Assembly (NCBI RefSeq): GCF_902459695.1
Contig: NZ_CABPRZ010000007.1
Location: 203,638-267,637, forward strand
From: Pandoraea terrae
GTDB taxonomy: Bacteria > Pseudomonadota > Gammaproteobacteria > Burkholderiales > Burkholderiaceae
Direction of reading: 5' to 3'
Length of the DNA: 64,000 nucleotides
Part shown: piece by piece, positions 55,420 through 64,000 of the stretch
Layout: each line of letters begins with the position of its first letter
How positions within the stretch are numbered: the first letter of the stretch is position 1
Position numbers and translations under genes: made by a program
The notes under the pieces: model-generated
Databases searched by the model: none
What the model was told of the DNA's origin: nothing
What the model saw: the letters and a program-made list of their open reading frames with translations, nothing else

Positions 55420-57063
55420 TCAGACCATCTCGTGCTCTATTCGGCGCGGCACGTCAGTTTCAGACATCTTCCCGTCCTGCACTTTGTGAATTGAAGTTTC
55501 TGAGGAACGGAAGATTGAAACCGAGCCCCGGAGCTGCTGTGCCTGGTTCTCGAGCGACTTCGCTGCCGAGGCGGCCTGTTCGACCAGTGTGGCGTTTTGC
55601 TGGGTCACGGAGTCCATCTCGCCAATTGCCTGGTCTACCTGTTCAATGCCGCGACTTTGTTCTTCCGATGCGGCGGAGATTTGCGCAACCAGATCTGATA
55701 CATGACGGATCGCCTGCTGGACCTTGCCGACAGCAGTCGTCACCTGCGTGGTCTGCTCTTCGCCGTCCCGGATCACAGCGACGGATGTGCCAATGAGGTC
55801 TTTGATTTCCTTTGCAGCCGAGGATGAACGCTGCGCGAGGTTGCGCACCTCGCTGGCGACGACTGCGAACCCGCGCCCATGCTCACCTGCGCGGGCTGCC
55901 TCGACGGCTGCATTGAGCGCCAGGATGTTGGTCTGGAAGGCGATTCCCTCAATGAGTTCCGTGATTTCCGAGATTCTTCTGGAACTACCGCTGATCTCGC
56001 TCATCGTCTGGACGAGCCCATATACTACGTCCCTGCTTGCATTCGTAACCTCAACGGCGTTGCTGGCAAAGACATTGACTTGCCTTGCGTTGTCCGTATT
56101 CTGTTTGACGGTCTTGGTGAGTTCAGCCATGTTGGCAGCCGTCTGCTGGAGCGTGTTAGCCTGCTCTTCTGTTCGATCGGAAAGATCTGCGTTGCCGGAT
56201 GCAATCTCACGCGACGCAATGACAATCTGGTCCGTGGCAAGGCTGATGTTGCCGACCGAACTGAGAAGCTTCTCCTGCATCTGTTTCATGGAATAGAGCA
56301 AGCTCGAACTGTCGCCGTCCGTCAGTTTTACGTCAACTGTCAGGTCACCATCGGCTATTCGTCCGGCAATTTCGGCCGCATAGTCGGGCTCAGCACCAAG
56401 TTGATGCAGGAGGCTGCGGGAAATGACCATCGCCAGGATAGCGGCGACCAGCGCGCCAATGCCGGCGAGCACCAGCGTGAGCAAACGCGCGGTGCGATAG
56501 GTGGCATGGGCCTTGGCAGCACCGACGGCAGTGAACTCTACCCCGTGGTCCATAAGCTGACCAAGCAGGTTAGTCCAGTGATCCATGGCGGGGCCTGCCT
56601 GACTCATCATGAACTTTGAGGCCGTCGGGTTAAGGCTGGATCCAAGGGCTGCCGCCTTTTCGATCAACGGCATGGCTGCCTCGCGCGCCGCGACAATCTG
56701 CCTGTACAATTCGCGAGCGCGCTCATCAGCACCCGGGTCATGAGCGAACGACTGCTCGAACTGCCGTGCCAGTCGCACATAACCTGCGATCTTCTGATCA
56801 TAGACGGCTTTCTGCTCCGCCATCCGTGGCTGGTCGGTAAGAATCAGCAGGTTGCGCACCGCGGTCGAAGCATCTTGTGCCTCGTGGAGCATCTGGGCGA
56901 GCAAACTGGTCTCTCTCCCGATGAAGTCCGTGTTGACCGTTATGGTGTCGTTGAGTTCGCTCAGCTTGATCGCAGCGACGGCCGTGATGATCGAGAGAAC
57001 GACAAGGATCGAAGTGAAACTCAGCGCGAGGCGGGTTCTGACCTTCAAACGGGATAGCATCAT
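55420..57063 (-). CDS. Methyl-accepting chemotaxis protein
   Basis: A 547-residue transmembrane chemoreceptor. TM1 is about residues 11-32 ([20 protein letters not shown]). A periplasmic four-helix-bundle-type domain spans about 35-190, TM2 is about 192-212 ([20 protein letters not shown]), and a HAMP domain follows ([20 protein letters not shown]). The signalling hairpin tip is [20 protein letters not shown] with [20 protein letters not shown]. It has no C-terminal NWETF-type pentapeptide. The ligand is unknown. Two adjacent ATGs (57063, 57060) can serve as start. It follows the SDR and amidohydrolase genes on the same strand with a 138-bp gap, so it may sense the compound they metabolise. 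Confidence 0.93.
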   Translation of the reverse strand: MMLSRLKVRTRLALSFTSILVVLSIITAVAAIKLSELNDTITVNTDFIGRETSLLAQMLHEAQDASTAVRNLLILTDQPRMAEQKAVYDQKIAGYVRLARQFEQSFAHDPGADERARELYRQIVAAREAAMPLIEKAAALGSSLNPTASKFMMSQAGPAMDHWTNLLGQLMDHGVEFTAVGAAKAHATYRTARLLTLVLAGIGALVAAILAMVISRSLLHQLGAEPDYAAEIAGRIADGDLTVDVKLTDGDSSSLLYSMKQMQEKLLSSVGNISLATDQIVIASREIASGNADLSDRTEEQANTLQQTAANMAELTKTVKQNTDNARQVNVFASNAVEVTNASRDVVYGLVQTMSEISGSSRRISEITELIEGIAFQTNILALNAAVEAARAGEHGRGFAVVASEVRNLAQRSSSAAKEIKDLIGTSVAVIRDGEEQTTQVTTAVGKVQQAIRHVSDLVAQISAASEEQSRGIEQVDQAIGEMDSVTQQNATLVEQAASAAKSLENQAQQLRGSVSIFRSSETSIHKVQDGKMSETDVPRRIEHEMV

Positions 57064-57201
57064 AGGAGTGCGTTCCAGAGAACTATGCGGTATGACCGAA
57101 CTTGTCGCGTCAGGCGATCGCGAAGCCGATTATCGAAGAATGCAGCGAATGGCGTCCCGAGAGAGACGGTCGCCCCAAAGAATGATTTGTTGAATGATTG
57201 A

Positions 57202-57939
57202 TTAAGCGATCTTCACGGCGGAGATGGTCATTCCGCCGTCTATATACAGGGTCTGTCCGGTCATGAAGCCTGTTAGATCGTTCATCAGATAGGAGACCGT
57301 GTTGGCGATTTCCGTTGGAGCTCCAACGCGTTTCAGTGGTATCGAGGCCAGCAAAGCCTTGGTGCGAGGGTCATCCGGCAGATTGCCTTCCCGATATCCG
57401 TCGGTCTCGATCGGACCGGGTGCAATCACATTCACTGTGATCCCATACGGGGCCAGTTCCAGCGCCCACGTCCGCGTCATGCCGATCAAGCCGGCTTTGG
57501 TTGCGCTGTAAGCGGTCCGGTTCTCTTTGCCCAACGCGGCGCGAGACGAAAAGTTGATCACACGACCGCCGCCCAGCCTCTTCATACCCGGCAGTACGGC
57601 TTGGGTACACACAAGTGTCGCGATAACGTTTAGCTGGAACGCGTCGAGCATATCTTGGACGCTGCAGTCCTCGAGCGACGTGAGCGGCGCCATCGCCACG
57701 TTGTTCACAAGCCCGTAGAAAGGCGCGTCTTCGGCGAGCGTCTCGACTAGCCGTCGTGTTACGTCCGCATCTGTCAGATCGCACTCGTAAAATTCCTCAT
57801 CGGGATGCAGGTCGGCCGGACGCGTTCTGGCAATGCCTACTGCCCGATAGCCATCCTCGCTCAGACGGCGCAAGATCGCACGGCCGATGCCTTTGCTCCC
57901 GCCCGTCACCAATACCCTTCGTCTGTCCTGTCCAGTCAC
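57202..57939 (-). CDS. SDR-family oxidoreductase
   Basis: A 245-residue classical short-chain dehydrogenase. The cofactor motif is VLVTGGSKGIGRAILRRLSE (residues 9-28); then NNVAMAPLTSLEDC (variant of NNAG), the catalytic Ser in RVINFSSRAALGKENRTAYS with Tyr in TAYSATKAGLIGM, and IAPGPIETDGY. The end has GQTLYIDGGMTIS. I chose GTG 57939 because it follows a GGGGGAGAG site; a longer frame to 57993 adds an unlikely charged tail. The missing Ala-Gly in NNAG is mild. The substrate is unknown. It lies 69 bp after the amidohydrolase gene. Confidence 0.88.
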   Translation of the reverse strand: MTGQDRRRVLVTGGSKGIGRAILRRLSEDGYRAVGIARTRPADLHPDEEFYECDLTDADVTRRLVETLAEDAPFYGLVNNVAMAPLTSLEDCSVQDMLDAFQLNVIATLVCTQAVLPGMKRLGGGRVINFSSRAALGKENRTAYSATKAGLIGMTRTWALELAPYGITVNVIAPGPIETDGYREGNLPDDPRTKALLASIPLKRVGAPTEIANTVSYLMNDLTGFMTGQTLYIDGGMTISAVKIA

Positions 57940-58008
57940 CTCTCCCCCTCTTTCCTCATGGCGCGGTCGCCGATCGTGCTCGTACCCTTCCATTCCAGTG
58001 GGTAGCGC

Positions 58009-59181
58009 TCAGTTGCCGCTCAGTCTGCATGCATTCGCAGACGGCAGTCCTGCGACTACCGGCGGCGTTCCATCCGACGCTTGACGCGCCAGTTCGGCAG
58101 GAAGCCGGTAAATACGTACCGCCGTTCCGGCGAAGAGCGCGGCCTTCTCGGATACAGACAGCCTTCCAGCCAGACGTTTGAACGTGTTCCAGACCATCCC
58201 ATACGTGCACAGGGACTTGTCTACGGGATAGTTACTCTCGAACATCGAACGGTCGGGCCCGAACGCCTCCATGCAGATTTCGAAGGCGGGACGCCACGCA
58301 TCGGCAAGTTCCTGCGATGTCGGCGGCTCATCCCTGTCGTGGAAACCAAGACCCGCCAGACGCATGCCGATGCCGCCGAGCTTGAGATTGACATTCGGTC
58401 GCCGCGCAAGCTCGCGCATATGCATAGCCCACTGGTGAAAGGTCTCGTCCCGGTCTACCGCATATGGGCCCAGTCCTGCTCGGGCCCCAAAATGGTTGAT
58501 GATGACCGTCGTATCTGGGAATGCGTCGACAAGATCGATCAACTCTGGCATCTGCGGGTGGTAGAGGAAAGCGTCGAAGCTCAGCCCCAATGGCGCCAGT
58601 TGGGCGAAACCTTCACGGAACTTTCGGTCCGAGAGCATCAGCGGCGTCGTGAAATCGAGCAGATTGACGTCAGGATGCGCATCCCATGCTGTCAGTTGCC
58701 GGACGCCCCGAAAGCGCTCCGGTGCCCGGTCCATGCAGGCCCTCAGCACATCCCCCGCCTGCGCCCCCTCCATCAGATCAACGCCACCGACAATGCCGGC
58801 GCCCGCCCGCAGCGCTCCATAGCCGCCGCTCGCGGACATCGCCGCAATCCCATTGACAAATTCCACTTCCCCGACGCATGCGAATCGTCGATCGCCCTCG
58901 GCGCGGTACATGGACGTGCAGTCCACAAACACAGTTCCACGGATCTGATGGCCGCTGCTTCGAATGTCTTCCAGAAACTCAGGGAACAGGTAAAGACTGT
59001 TTTCGGGCCGCCGGTCCCAGAAATGATGATGGGGGTCCACGATCGGAATATCCGGTTCCAGCGCGTCTTCCGTGCGCTGGGCGAGCCATGCGTGGTCGAC
59101 ATAATGGCCGTGGTCGCCGCGACGGCGGCAGCTTTCGTGGGTGCTCATTTGTTTGCGGTCTGGTTTCTGCAACCCGGTCAT
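58009..59181 (-). CDS. Amidohydrolase_2-family metal-dependent hydrolase
   Basis: A TIM-barrel hydrolase of about 390 residues. It has IPIVDPHHHFWDRRPENSLY with the HxH metal pair, TVFVDCTSMYRAEGDRRFAC, TVIINHFGARAGLGP, VNLKLGGIGMRLAGLGFHDR and MFESNYPVDKSLCTYGM with the conserved Asp. This family (PF04909) includes 2-pyrone-4,6-dicarboxylate lactonase and related C-O or C-C hydrolases and decarboxylases. Starts at 59181 and 59148 are both plausible; neither has a good ribosome site. It is divergent from the aminotransferase gene with 296 bp between them. Confidence 0.87.
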   Translation of the reverse strand: MTGLQKPDRKQMSTHESCRRRGDHGHYVDHAWLAQRTEDALEPDIPIVDPHHHFWDRRPENSLYLFPEFLEDIRSSGHQIRGTVFVDCTSMYRAEGDRRFACVGEVEFVNGIAAMSASGGYGALRAGAGIVGGVDLMEGAQAGDVLRACMDRAPERFRGVRQLTAWDAHPDVNLLDFTTPLMLSDRKFREGFAQLAPLGLSFDAFLYHPQMPELIDLVDAFPDTTVIINHFGARAGLGPYAVDRDETFHQWAMHMRELARRPNVNLKLGGIGMRLAGLGFHDRDEPPTSQELADAWRPAFEICMEAFGPDRSMFESNYPVDKSLCTYGMVWNTFKRLAGRLSVSEKAALFAGTAVRIYRLPAELARQASDGTPPVVAGLPSANACRLSGN

Positions 59182-59477
59182 GTAACGCGTTCCCGATGCG
59201 CACGGTCGCAATGCGAGCGGCTTTGCTACAAAGGCGCCACGCACTTGGGGCAGCCTTAACACTCCCGCAACAATCTCCCCTACCGAAATCAGCCCGTCAA
59301 ACGCGAATCCACGACCTTAAGATCGGTTTTTCCGTAACGTCTGTGTGCGATGCCGCCATCGTCCTCCGCGCCATTCTGCATAGGGAAACTCCGAAACAAG
59401 CCTTCGATATTCCTTGTTGTTCCTCTCTGTTTCCCGTGTTCTGATTACCTCACGTGAAAACGTTGAGTGCACAGACC

Positions 59478-60755
59478 ATGACCAACAAGACACTGCTTGA
59501 AGCCGCCCGCCGCGTCATGCCTGGCGGTGCGTTCACCACGTACGTTCTTGATGAAGAGGTGGATTTCGTCGTCAGGACCGGAAAGGGCTCGAAGGTTTAT
59601 GACGTTGAAGGCAAAGAGTACATCGACTGCGTCAACGGATCTGGCCCGATGCTCATCGGCCATGCCCATCCTGAGCTCGTCGCCGCGATGCATGACGCTG
59701 TTGAATGCCCATCCAACTTCTACCTGCTGAACGAAAAAGGCATTGAGCTCGCGGAACAACTCGTCGCAGCGATTCCCTGCGCGGAGCAGATCAAATACGG
59801 CGTCACAGGTTCGGACGCAACGCTGTACGCGATGCGGCTCGCGCGAGCATTTACAGGGCGCTCGAAAATCCTGAAATTTGAAGGTGGGTTTCTCGGGGGC
59901 AACGACTACGCGCTCATGAGCATGGGGCCGCAAAGTCCATTGCCTGATTTCCCAACTTCGCGGCCCGATAGCGCGGGCATTCCGAAGGTTCTTGAGAACG
60001 AGGTGCTGATTGCGCCGTTCAACGACCTGCAGACCGTGCAATCGATCGTGGCCTCCGCCCCGCAGGAAATCGCGGCCATCATTGTTGAAGCCCAGCAACG
60101 CTGCATCGAACCTCGGCCCGGTTTTCTTCAGGGACTGCGTTCAATCTGCGACGCCAATGGGATCCTGCTGATTTTTGACGAAGTAGTGACAGGCTTCCGT
60201 CTCGCTTGGGGCGGGGCGCAGGAACGCTATAACGTCATGCCCGATCTCGCGACCTACGGGAAGGTGATCGGCGGTGGCATGCCGCTGTCGGCGGTGGCTG
60301 GACGCGAGGAAATCATGCGTCTGGCGAACCCTCGCAGTCCGGCAGATCCGCGCAAGTGTTTTACGGGAAGCACGACATGCGGCAACGCGGTAGCCGCAAC
60401 AGCGGGCATTGCGACGTTGAAAGTACTCTCACAGCCGGGCACCTATGCGCGCCTCGACGAGATAGGCGACCGGTTCCGTACTGGCGCAGCGGAGATTTTT
60501 GCCCGCCACGGCTTGCCCGGGCAGGCGATCGGCACGGGTCCGCTGTCGCAGATCGTGTTGACAGACCGCCCGGTCATCGACTATCGCAGTAGCGTGTCGG
60601 GCGATCTCGCCTTGCAACGCAAGCTCACCACAGCCATGGTCCGGCGTGGCGTCCTCACCCATGGCAAGTTTTATTTCTCGTTGGCTATCTCGGATGAGGA
60701 CATCAGCCGGATTCTCAACGCTCTGGACGACTCTATCACTTCAATTTTGAGCTGA
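59478..60755 (+). CDS. Class III aminotransferase, glutamate-1-semialdehyde aminomutase-like
   Basis: A 425-residue PLP enzyme resembling HemL. The motif order is VMPGGAFTTYVLDEEVDFVV, SNFYLLNEKGIELAEQLV, YGVTGSDATLYAMRLARAFT (phosphate-binding), LLIFDEVVTGFRLAWGGAQE (Asp to the pyridine N), and LATYGKVIGGGMPLSAVAGR with the PLP Lys. It ends normally. It is unlikely to be the house-keeping HemL because it is paired with a ureohydrolase gene 5 bp downstream; a role in amino-group transfer of a catabolic substrate is inferred. ATG 59478 is preferred to an upstream GTG at 59454; neither has a good site. Confidence 0.88.
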   Translation: MTNKTLLEAARRVMPGGAFTTYVLDEEVDFVVRTGKGSKVYDVEGKEYIDCVNGSGPMLIGHAHPELVAAMHDAVECPSNFYLLNEKGIELAEQLVAAIPCAEQIKYGVTGSDATLYAMRLARAFTGRSKILKFEGGFLGGNDYALMSMGPQSPLPDFPTSRPDSAGIPKVLENEVLIAPFNDLQTVQSIVASAPQEIAAIIVEAQQRCIEPRPGFLQGLRSICDANGILLIFDEVVTGFRLAWGGAQERYNVMPDLATYGKVIGGGMPLSAVAGREEIMRLANPRSPADPRKCFTGSTTCGNAVAATAGIATLKVLSQPGTYARLDEIGDRFRTGAAEIFARHGLPGQAIGTGPLSQIVLTDRPVIDYRSSVSGDLALQRKLTTAMVRRGVLTHGKFYFSLAISDEDISRILNALDDSITSILS

Positions 60756-60760
60756 ATCCC

Positions 60761-61723
60761 ATGAACACTTCCTCGAACACAAAAATTTCAACGTCCGCTC
60801 CGCTGACCTTCATGGGCGTGCCTCGTTGCGAAAACATCGCTTCTGCTGATGCCGACATCGCGATCGTAGGTATTCCGTGTGCCACGCCCTATCTGGCAGT
60901 CGAAGCCTACGGACTCGCCAACCTGGCAGGTCCGACGGCGCTTCGCAAGGCCTCAAATATCCTCTCCGGCTACCACGACCGTCACGACTGGGATACTGAC
61001 CAGCGCCTGCTGCCCTCGGACAAGGGACGCGTCGTGGACATCGGCGACCTGCCGGTTCATTTCTACCAGGCTGAAGCAAACCGCGCGTTGATTAAGAGCA
61101 CTGTCGAGCAACTTGCCGCGCGCAAGACGGCAGTCATCGCGCTGGGCGGAGAGGACTCGATTCCTACACCGATGCTCCAAGGACTCAGCGCCTACGAAGA
61201 TGTGACCGTGCTGCAGATCGACGCTCACATGGACTGGCGCGACGAGAACTTCGGCGAGCGCTGGGGGCTGTCGAGCGGGATGCGACGCGCTTCCGAAATG
61301 CCGTTCGTCAAGGACATCGTGCAGGTCGGCACCCGCGGCCCCAGTTCGGGCGGCGACACCGAAGTGCGTGACGCGCGTGCTTGGGGTGCGAAGATATTCA
61401 CGGGCGAAGATCTCTTTGATCGCGGCATCCAGCCCGTCATTGATGCGATCCGGCCCGGCACGAATGTGCACGTCAATTTCGACCTCGACGGCTTGGATCC
61501 CACCATCATGCCGGGCGTCTGGGTCCCGGCACCCGGTGGGCTGGGATTCTGGCCGGCGATGAAGATGATCCGCGGCATCGCGGCCAAGGCGAACATCGTT
61601 AGCGTCGCAATGGTCGAATACGTGCAGGAGCGCGACCCTTCCGGCATCGCGGCGACCACGGCGGTGAGGCTGACCACTGCCTTCATCAGCGAGATCCTGC
61701 GCAACCGGAATCCGAGCCGGTAA
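60761..61723 (+). CDS. Ureohydrolase (agmatinase/arginase) family protein, atypical active site
   Basis: A 320-residue ureohydrolase-fold protein. It keeps LQIDAHMDWR and VNFDLDGLDPTIMPGVW, which supply five of the six usual manganese ligands. The GGDHS motif is instead ALGGEDSIPTP, so the first His ligand is Asp. The substrate-side segment is PAPGGLGFWPAMKM, lacking the Glu of the usual GGLTYREG motif that holds the guanidinium. The loop after DAHMD has GLSSGM in place of a His-bearing HG motif. It may hydrolyse a different C-N bond or be a weak enzyme. It is co-transcribed with the aminotransferase gene (5-bp gap). Confidence 0.82.
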   Translation: MNTSSNTKISTSAPLTFMGVPRCENIASADADIAIVGIPCATPYLAVEAYGLANLAGPTALRKASNILSGYHDRHDWDTDQRLLPSDKGRVVDIGDLPVHFYQAEANRALIKSTVEQLAARKTAVIALGGEDSIPTPMLQGLSAYEDVTVLQIDAHMDWRDENFGERWGLSSGMRRASEMPFVKDIVQVGTRGPSSGGDTEVRDARAWGAKIFTGEDLFDRGIQPVIDAIRPGTNVHVNFDLDGLDPTIMPGVWVPAPGGLGFWPAMKMIRGIAAKANIVSVAMVEYVQERDPSGIAATTAVRLTTAFISEILRNRNPSR

Positions 61724-61746
61724 CCGTTGATCCTTACGCGAATCGC

Positions 61747-61777
61747 ACAGGCGTCCGCACGATTGCCGGACGCCTGT
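61747..61777 (+). terminator. Hairpin after the ureohydrolase gene
   Basis: ACAGGCGTCCG and CGGACGCCTGT form a perfect 11-bp stem around a 9-base loop, 24 bp after the stop. No long T-tract follows, but position and stem strength support termination. Confidence 0.7.
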
Positions 61778-61872
61778 CCAAATTTGGTGTTGTCCCGGTC
61801 GTCTGGTGAACAGGATGAGAGTGGGGGGATCATCACATGACCAGCGCCCCATCCGGAGGCGGGCGCTGCACT

Positions 61873-62016
61873 ATTCGAACAAAAACAGCCATCGACACCC
61901 AGTTCCTCTCGGGCCCACCGGCATCGGTCCGAATCGCCAGCAAATCCGACAACGCGGCATCCGGCTGCTTTCGCTAGCTGGGCGACAATTGAACCCACAG
62001 AGCCAGTTGTGGGGGT
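61873..62016 (-). pseudogene. Fragment of an MDR-family oxidoreductase
   Basis: The minus frame reads TGSVGSIVAQLAKAAGCRVV, then GFAGDSDRCRWAREELGVDG. This is the NADP-binding GxGxxG-type region of a medium-chain dehydrogenase/reductase (quinone oxidoreductase / NADP-dependent MDR group; the usual AAxGxVG reads TTGSVG). Only about 45 of 330 residues remain, and the rest of the gene is missing on both sides. Confidence 0.65.
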
Positions 62017-62081
62017 GTCAGAATTTCCGTGTTCAGGCCGGATAGAAATTTACACGGATGACCGAACGAATCGATCTGCGA

Positions 62082-62150
62082 AAACGACAGCGGCTGCGTT
62101 CTCTCCTCCTCGCTGAGCACCAGTTCGGCCTTCGGTTTTCCCATTCTCAT
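62082..62150 (-). pseudogene. N-terminal scrap of an IS630-type transposase
   Basis: From ATG 62150 the frame reads MRMGKPKAELVLSEEERTQP, the usual beginning of IS630-family transposases (MGRPKAELVLS..ER.QLE), then diverges. It adjoins the MDR fragment, marking another rearranged junction. The stretch 62151-62542 holds only a G-tract and no gene. Confidence 0.6.
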
Positions 62151-62395
62151 CACAGCATCTCCGTTTCCCGGATGCCTGGATGACACGCTCAATTAATGTC
62201 AATTATTTACGGGACAGAACACTAGAGACTTTTTCGGTTTCTGCGAAACCAGCGCAAGCCTCAAAAAAGCCCGAAGCAAGTTTTTGTGTTTTCTGTTTGA
62301 CGCTCAAATTTCGGTTGGCGATATTGGTGCCCCCGCCCCAACCAACGCGAACGTCGCGTCTCCAGTTCTCATCATAATCGCGCGCCCACGCCCGC

Positions 62396-62406
62396 GGGGG
62401 GGGGGC
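62396..62406. repeat. Tract of 11 G residues
   Basis: An uninterrupted run of 11 G lies 137 bp upstream of the APC permease start in a non-coding stretch. Such tracts slip during replication and can vary promoter spacing, or they may be a sequencing-length uncertainty. No promoter boxes are obvious around it. Confidence 0.6.
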
Positions 62407-62542
62407 AGGCAGTCGCGTTCCGGGTAGAGGGAGCCGATCCGGATCAGGACATAACGTAGACGCCAGATCCACTCCTCGCATCAGCTGCGGGGACGATGGC
62501 AAGCCGATCGCAGCGGTCAGTCATCAAAGTTACTCGAGTCGT

Positions 62543-63961
62543 ATGGATTTAATCAGAGAGGATAAATTGTTAGAAGAATTGAAAATCGACGTGCCAACGG
62601 AGACACGAACAATCAACACCGGCCGCAAAACACTCTCCGGGCAACTTCGGACACTCGACATCGTCTTTACGGTCCTTGCATACAATGCCCCGTTGACGGT
62701 TGTTGTCGGGTTGATCCCGCTGATCATTTCGTACGGCAATGGCTTGGGCGCTCCGGTGACCTTCATCGCCGTTGCCGCATTGATGCTGTTGTTTTCAGTC
62801 GGCTTTGTAACGATGTCGCGTCACGTCCCGAACGCCGGCGCATACTATGCCTATATCACGGTCGGCTTGGGTCCTCGCGTCGGACTTGGTGCCGCGTTCA
62901 TGGCCATGCTCGCCTACGCGTTCTTCATTATGGGCGGCTATCCATATGCTGGACTGGTTATCGATTCGTTTGTAAAGCATTCGACGAGCGCCAATGAAAG
63001 CCACTGGTGGGTATGGGCTCTTGTTCTCTGGGCAGTCGTTTCCACCCTGGGCTACTTCCGGATCACGCTATCCGCACGGGTCTTGTCGATAGCCCTCGTT
63101 TGCGAGGTGCTGCTGGTTGCCGCGTGGGAAGTCGCAATCGCAACAAGCAAGGGATTCTCGGCACTATCGCCGACCTGGTTGTCGACCTCCGCTGTCATGT
63201 CGGGATCGGTCGGCCTTGCATTTCTTTTCGGCGTCACGTGTTTCGCCGGCTTCGAGGCAACGGCCGTATTCCGTGAGGAAGCGCGTAACCCCGAAGTAAC
63301 AGTGCCGAGAGCGACATATCTCTCGATCATTGTCATGGCATGCGTGTTTGTCTCGGCCACGTATTTCTTCATCGTGGCGTACGGGCCGGCAGAAGCGCTT
63401 TCAAAGGCGAGCAGCGCACCGGCAACTGCCGCGATCGAGAGCGTCAGTGGATTCCTGGGACACGCGGGTGGGACGTTAGTGAACGTGTTGATGTTGACCA
63501 GTATGTTTTCCTGTCTGCTCGCGCTGCACAACATCTTGTCACGATACATTTACTCGCTGGGCATTGATGGCATCTTGCCCTCGAAACTTTCGTCCATTCA
63601 CTCAAAACACGGATCCCCTCATAACGCGTCGCTTCTTGTCTCCGCACTGGGAATCACGTCAGTGACAACTGTGCAGTTAGCCGGATTGGATGCGTTCGAG
63701 ACCTATGCGGCGTTAGTCGGCATCACCGGGCTGACGTTGATATTCCTGCAGATACTGACTTCCCTGTCGGTTATCACATTTTTCCGCTCCCATCCTATCA
63801 AGTTGAGTCGATGGAAAACGGTCTATGCACCGTTCGCGAGTCTACTCGGCTTGCTCGGAACGGCGTGGCTTGGTTTGAAGAATATCGAGGCCTTGACCGG
63901 AAATATCAAAATCGCACTTGTTCGTAAGCGCGAATTTATCAGCACGTATCCTCGGGCCTGA
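62543..63961 (+). CDS. APC-superfamily amino-acid permease, probably altered at the C-terminus
   Basis: A 472-residue membrane transporter with about eleven visible hydrophobic segments. It has LRTLDIVFTVLAYNAPLTVV, AGAYYAYITVGLGPRVGLGA and FLFGVTCFAGFEATAVFREE, which match APC-type amino acid/polyamine permeases. Homology seems to stop after LGLKNIEALTGN. The tail KIALVRKREFISTYPRA is basic and not membrane-like, although a last hydrophobic segment would be expected there. The gene end lies next to a perfect palindrome at the window edge, so truncation by an insertion is likely. It follows the aminotransferase/ureohydrolase pair on the same strand. Confidence 0.82.
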   Translation: MDLIREDKLLEELKIDVPTETRTINTGRKTLSGQLRTLDIVFTVLAYNAPLTVVVGLIPLIISYGNGLGAPVTFIAVAALMLLFSVGFVTMSRHVPNAGAYYAYITVGLGPRVGLGAAFMAMLAYAFFIMGGYPYAGLVIDSFVKHSTSANESHWWVWALVLWAVVSTLGYFRITLSARVLSIALVCEVLLVAAWEVAIATSKGFSALSPTWLSTSAVMSGSVGLAFLFGVTCFAGFEATAVFREEARNPEVTVPRATYLSIIVMACVFVSATYFFIVAYGPAEALSKASSAPATAAIESVSGFLGHAGGTLVNVLMLTSMFSCLLALHNILSRYIYSLGIDGILPSKLSSIHSKHGSPHNASLLVSALGITSVTTVQLAGLDAFETYAALVGITGLTLIFLQILTSLSVITFFRSHPIKLSRWKTVYAPFASLLGLLGTAWLGLKNIEALTGNIKIALVRKREFISTYPRA

Positions 63962-63975
63962 GGGCGGGGCAAGAT

Positions 63976-64000
63976 GTGTCCACTGATTAACAGTGGACAC
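63976..64000. repeat. Perfect palindrome at the window edge
   Basis: GTGTCCACTG, ATTAA, CAGTGGACAC: 10-bp perfect arms with a 5-base loop, starting 15 bp after the permease stop. GTGTCCACT is a common beginning of IS ends, so this may be an IS terminus or two abutting ones, or a terminator; the window ends here. Confidence 0.5.

Overview
The window is GC-rich proteobacterial DNA. It most resembles Burkholderiales (Burkholderiaceae, for example Pandoraea or a relative). This rests on the waaF / NTF2-like / YheT hydrolase / DUF2946-type block, the M48 protease divergent from moaC, a CIRCE-controlled groES-groEL operon and many acyl-CoA genes. The genus is an inference; no rRNA, tRNA or CRISPR array was seen.

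Layout. 1-12.7 kb is mostly core genome: zinc-finger protein end, waaF, small ORFs, an SLC13 permease, M48 protease, moaC, lysA (next to a decayed LysR gene), a DUF2164 protein and groES-groEL with a clear sigma70 promoter and a perfect CIRCE. 12.7-13.4 kb is a graveyard: a possible IS end, a PLP-enzyme fragment and an internally deleted SDR. 13.4-23.9 kb is one long minus-strand operon. It has an OpuC/OsmU-type quaternary-ammonium ABC importer, a C-N hydrolase, an acyl-CoA dehydrogenase, a CoA ligase, a crotonase, an MmgE/PrpD protein and a GlxA/AraC regulator. 24.1-33.1 kb holds an IS6-type transposase tail, a 1154-residue cyclase/ATPase/TPR regulator, etfA and LysR fragments, a porin, and an IS5-type element sitting in the end of a decayed CoA ligase.

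33.7-37.7 kb is a spermidine/putrescine-type ABC operon, followed by a LysR gene. 39.3-55.0 kb is a large CoA-based catabolic locus. An alpha-methylacyl-CoA racemase-like gene faces an eleven-gene minus-strand operon: CoA ligase, three acyl-CoA dehydrogenases, an OYE-type reductase, three crotonases, thiolase, 17beta-HSD10-like SDR and SMP-30 lactonase. A divergent crotonase and CoA ligase pair lies beyond it. The gene set fits beta-oxidation of a branched or alicyclic carboxylic acid; the substrate cannot be read from sequence.

55.0-64.0 kb holds a carbamoylase fragment, a chemoreceptor with an SDR and an amidohydrolase upstream on the same strand, a class III aminotransferase paired with an atypical ureohydrolase, IS630 and MDR-oxidoreductase scraps, an 11-G tract, and an APC permease with an abnormal C-terminus next to a perfect palindrome at the window edge. 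Overall, two intact catabolic operons are set among at least ten decayed gene or IS fragments, which suggests an accessory region shaped by repeated transfer and loss.
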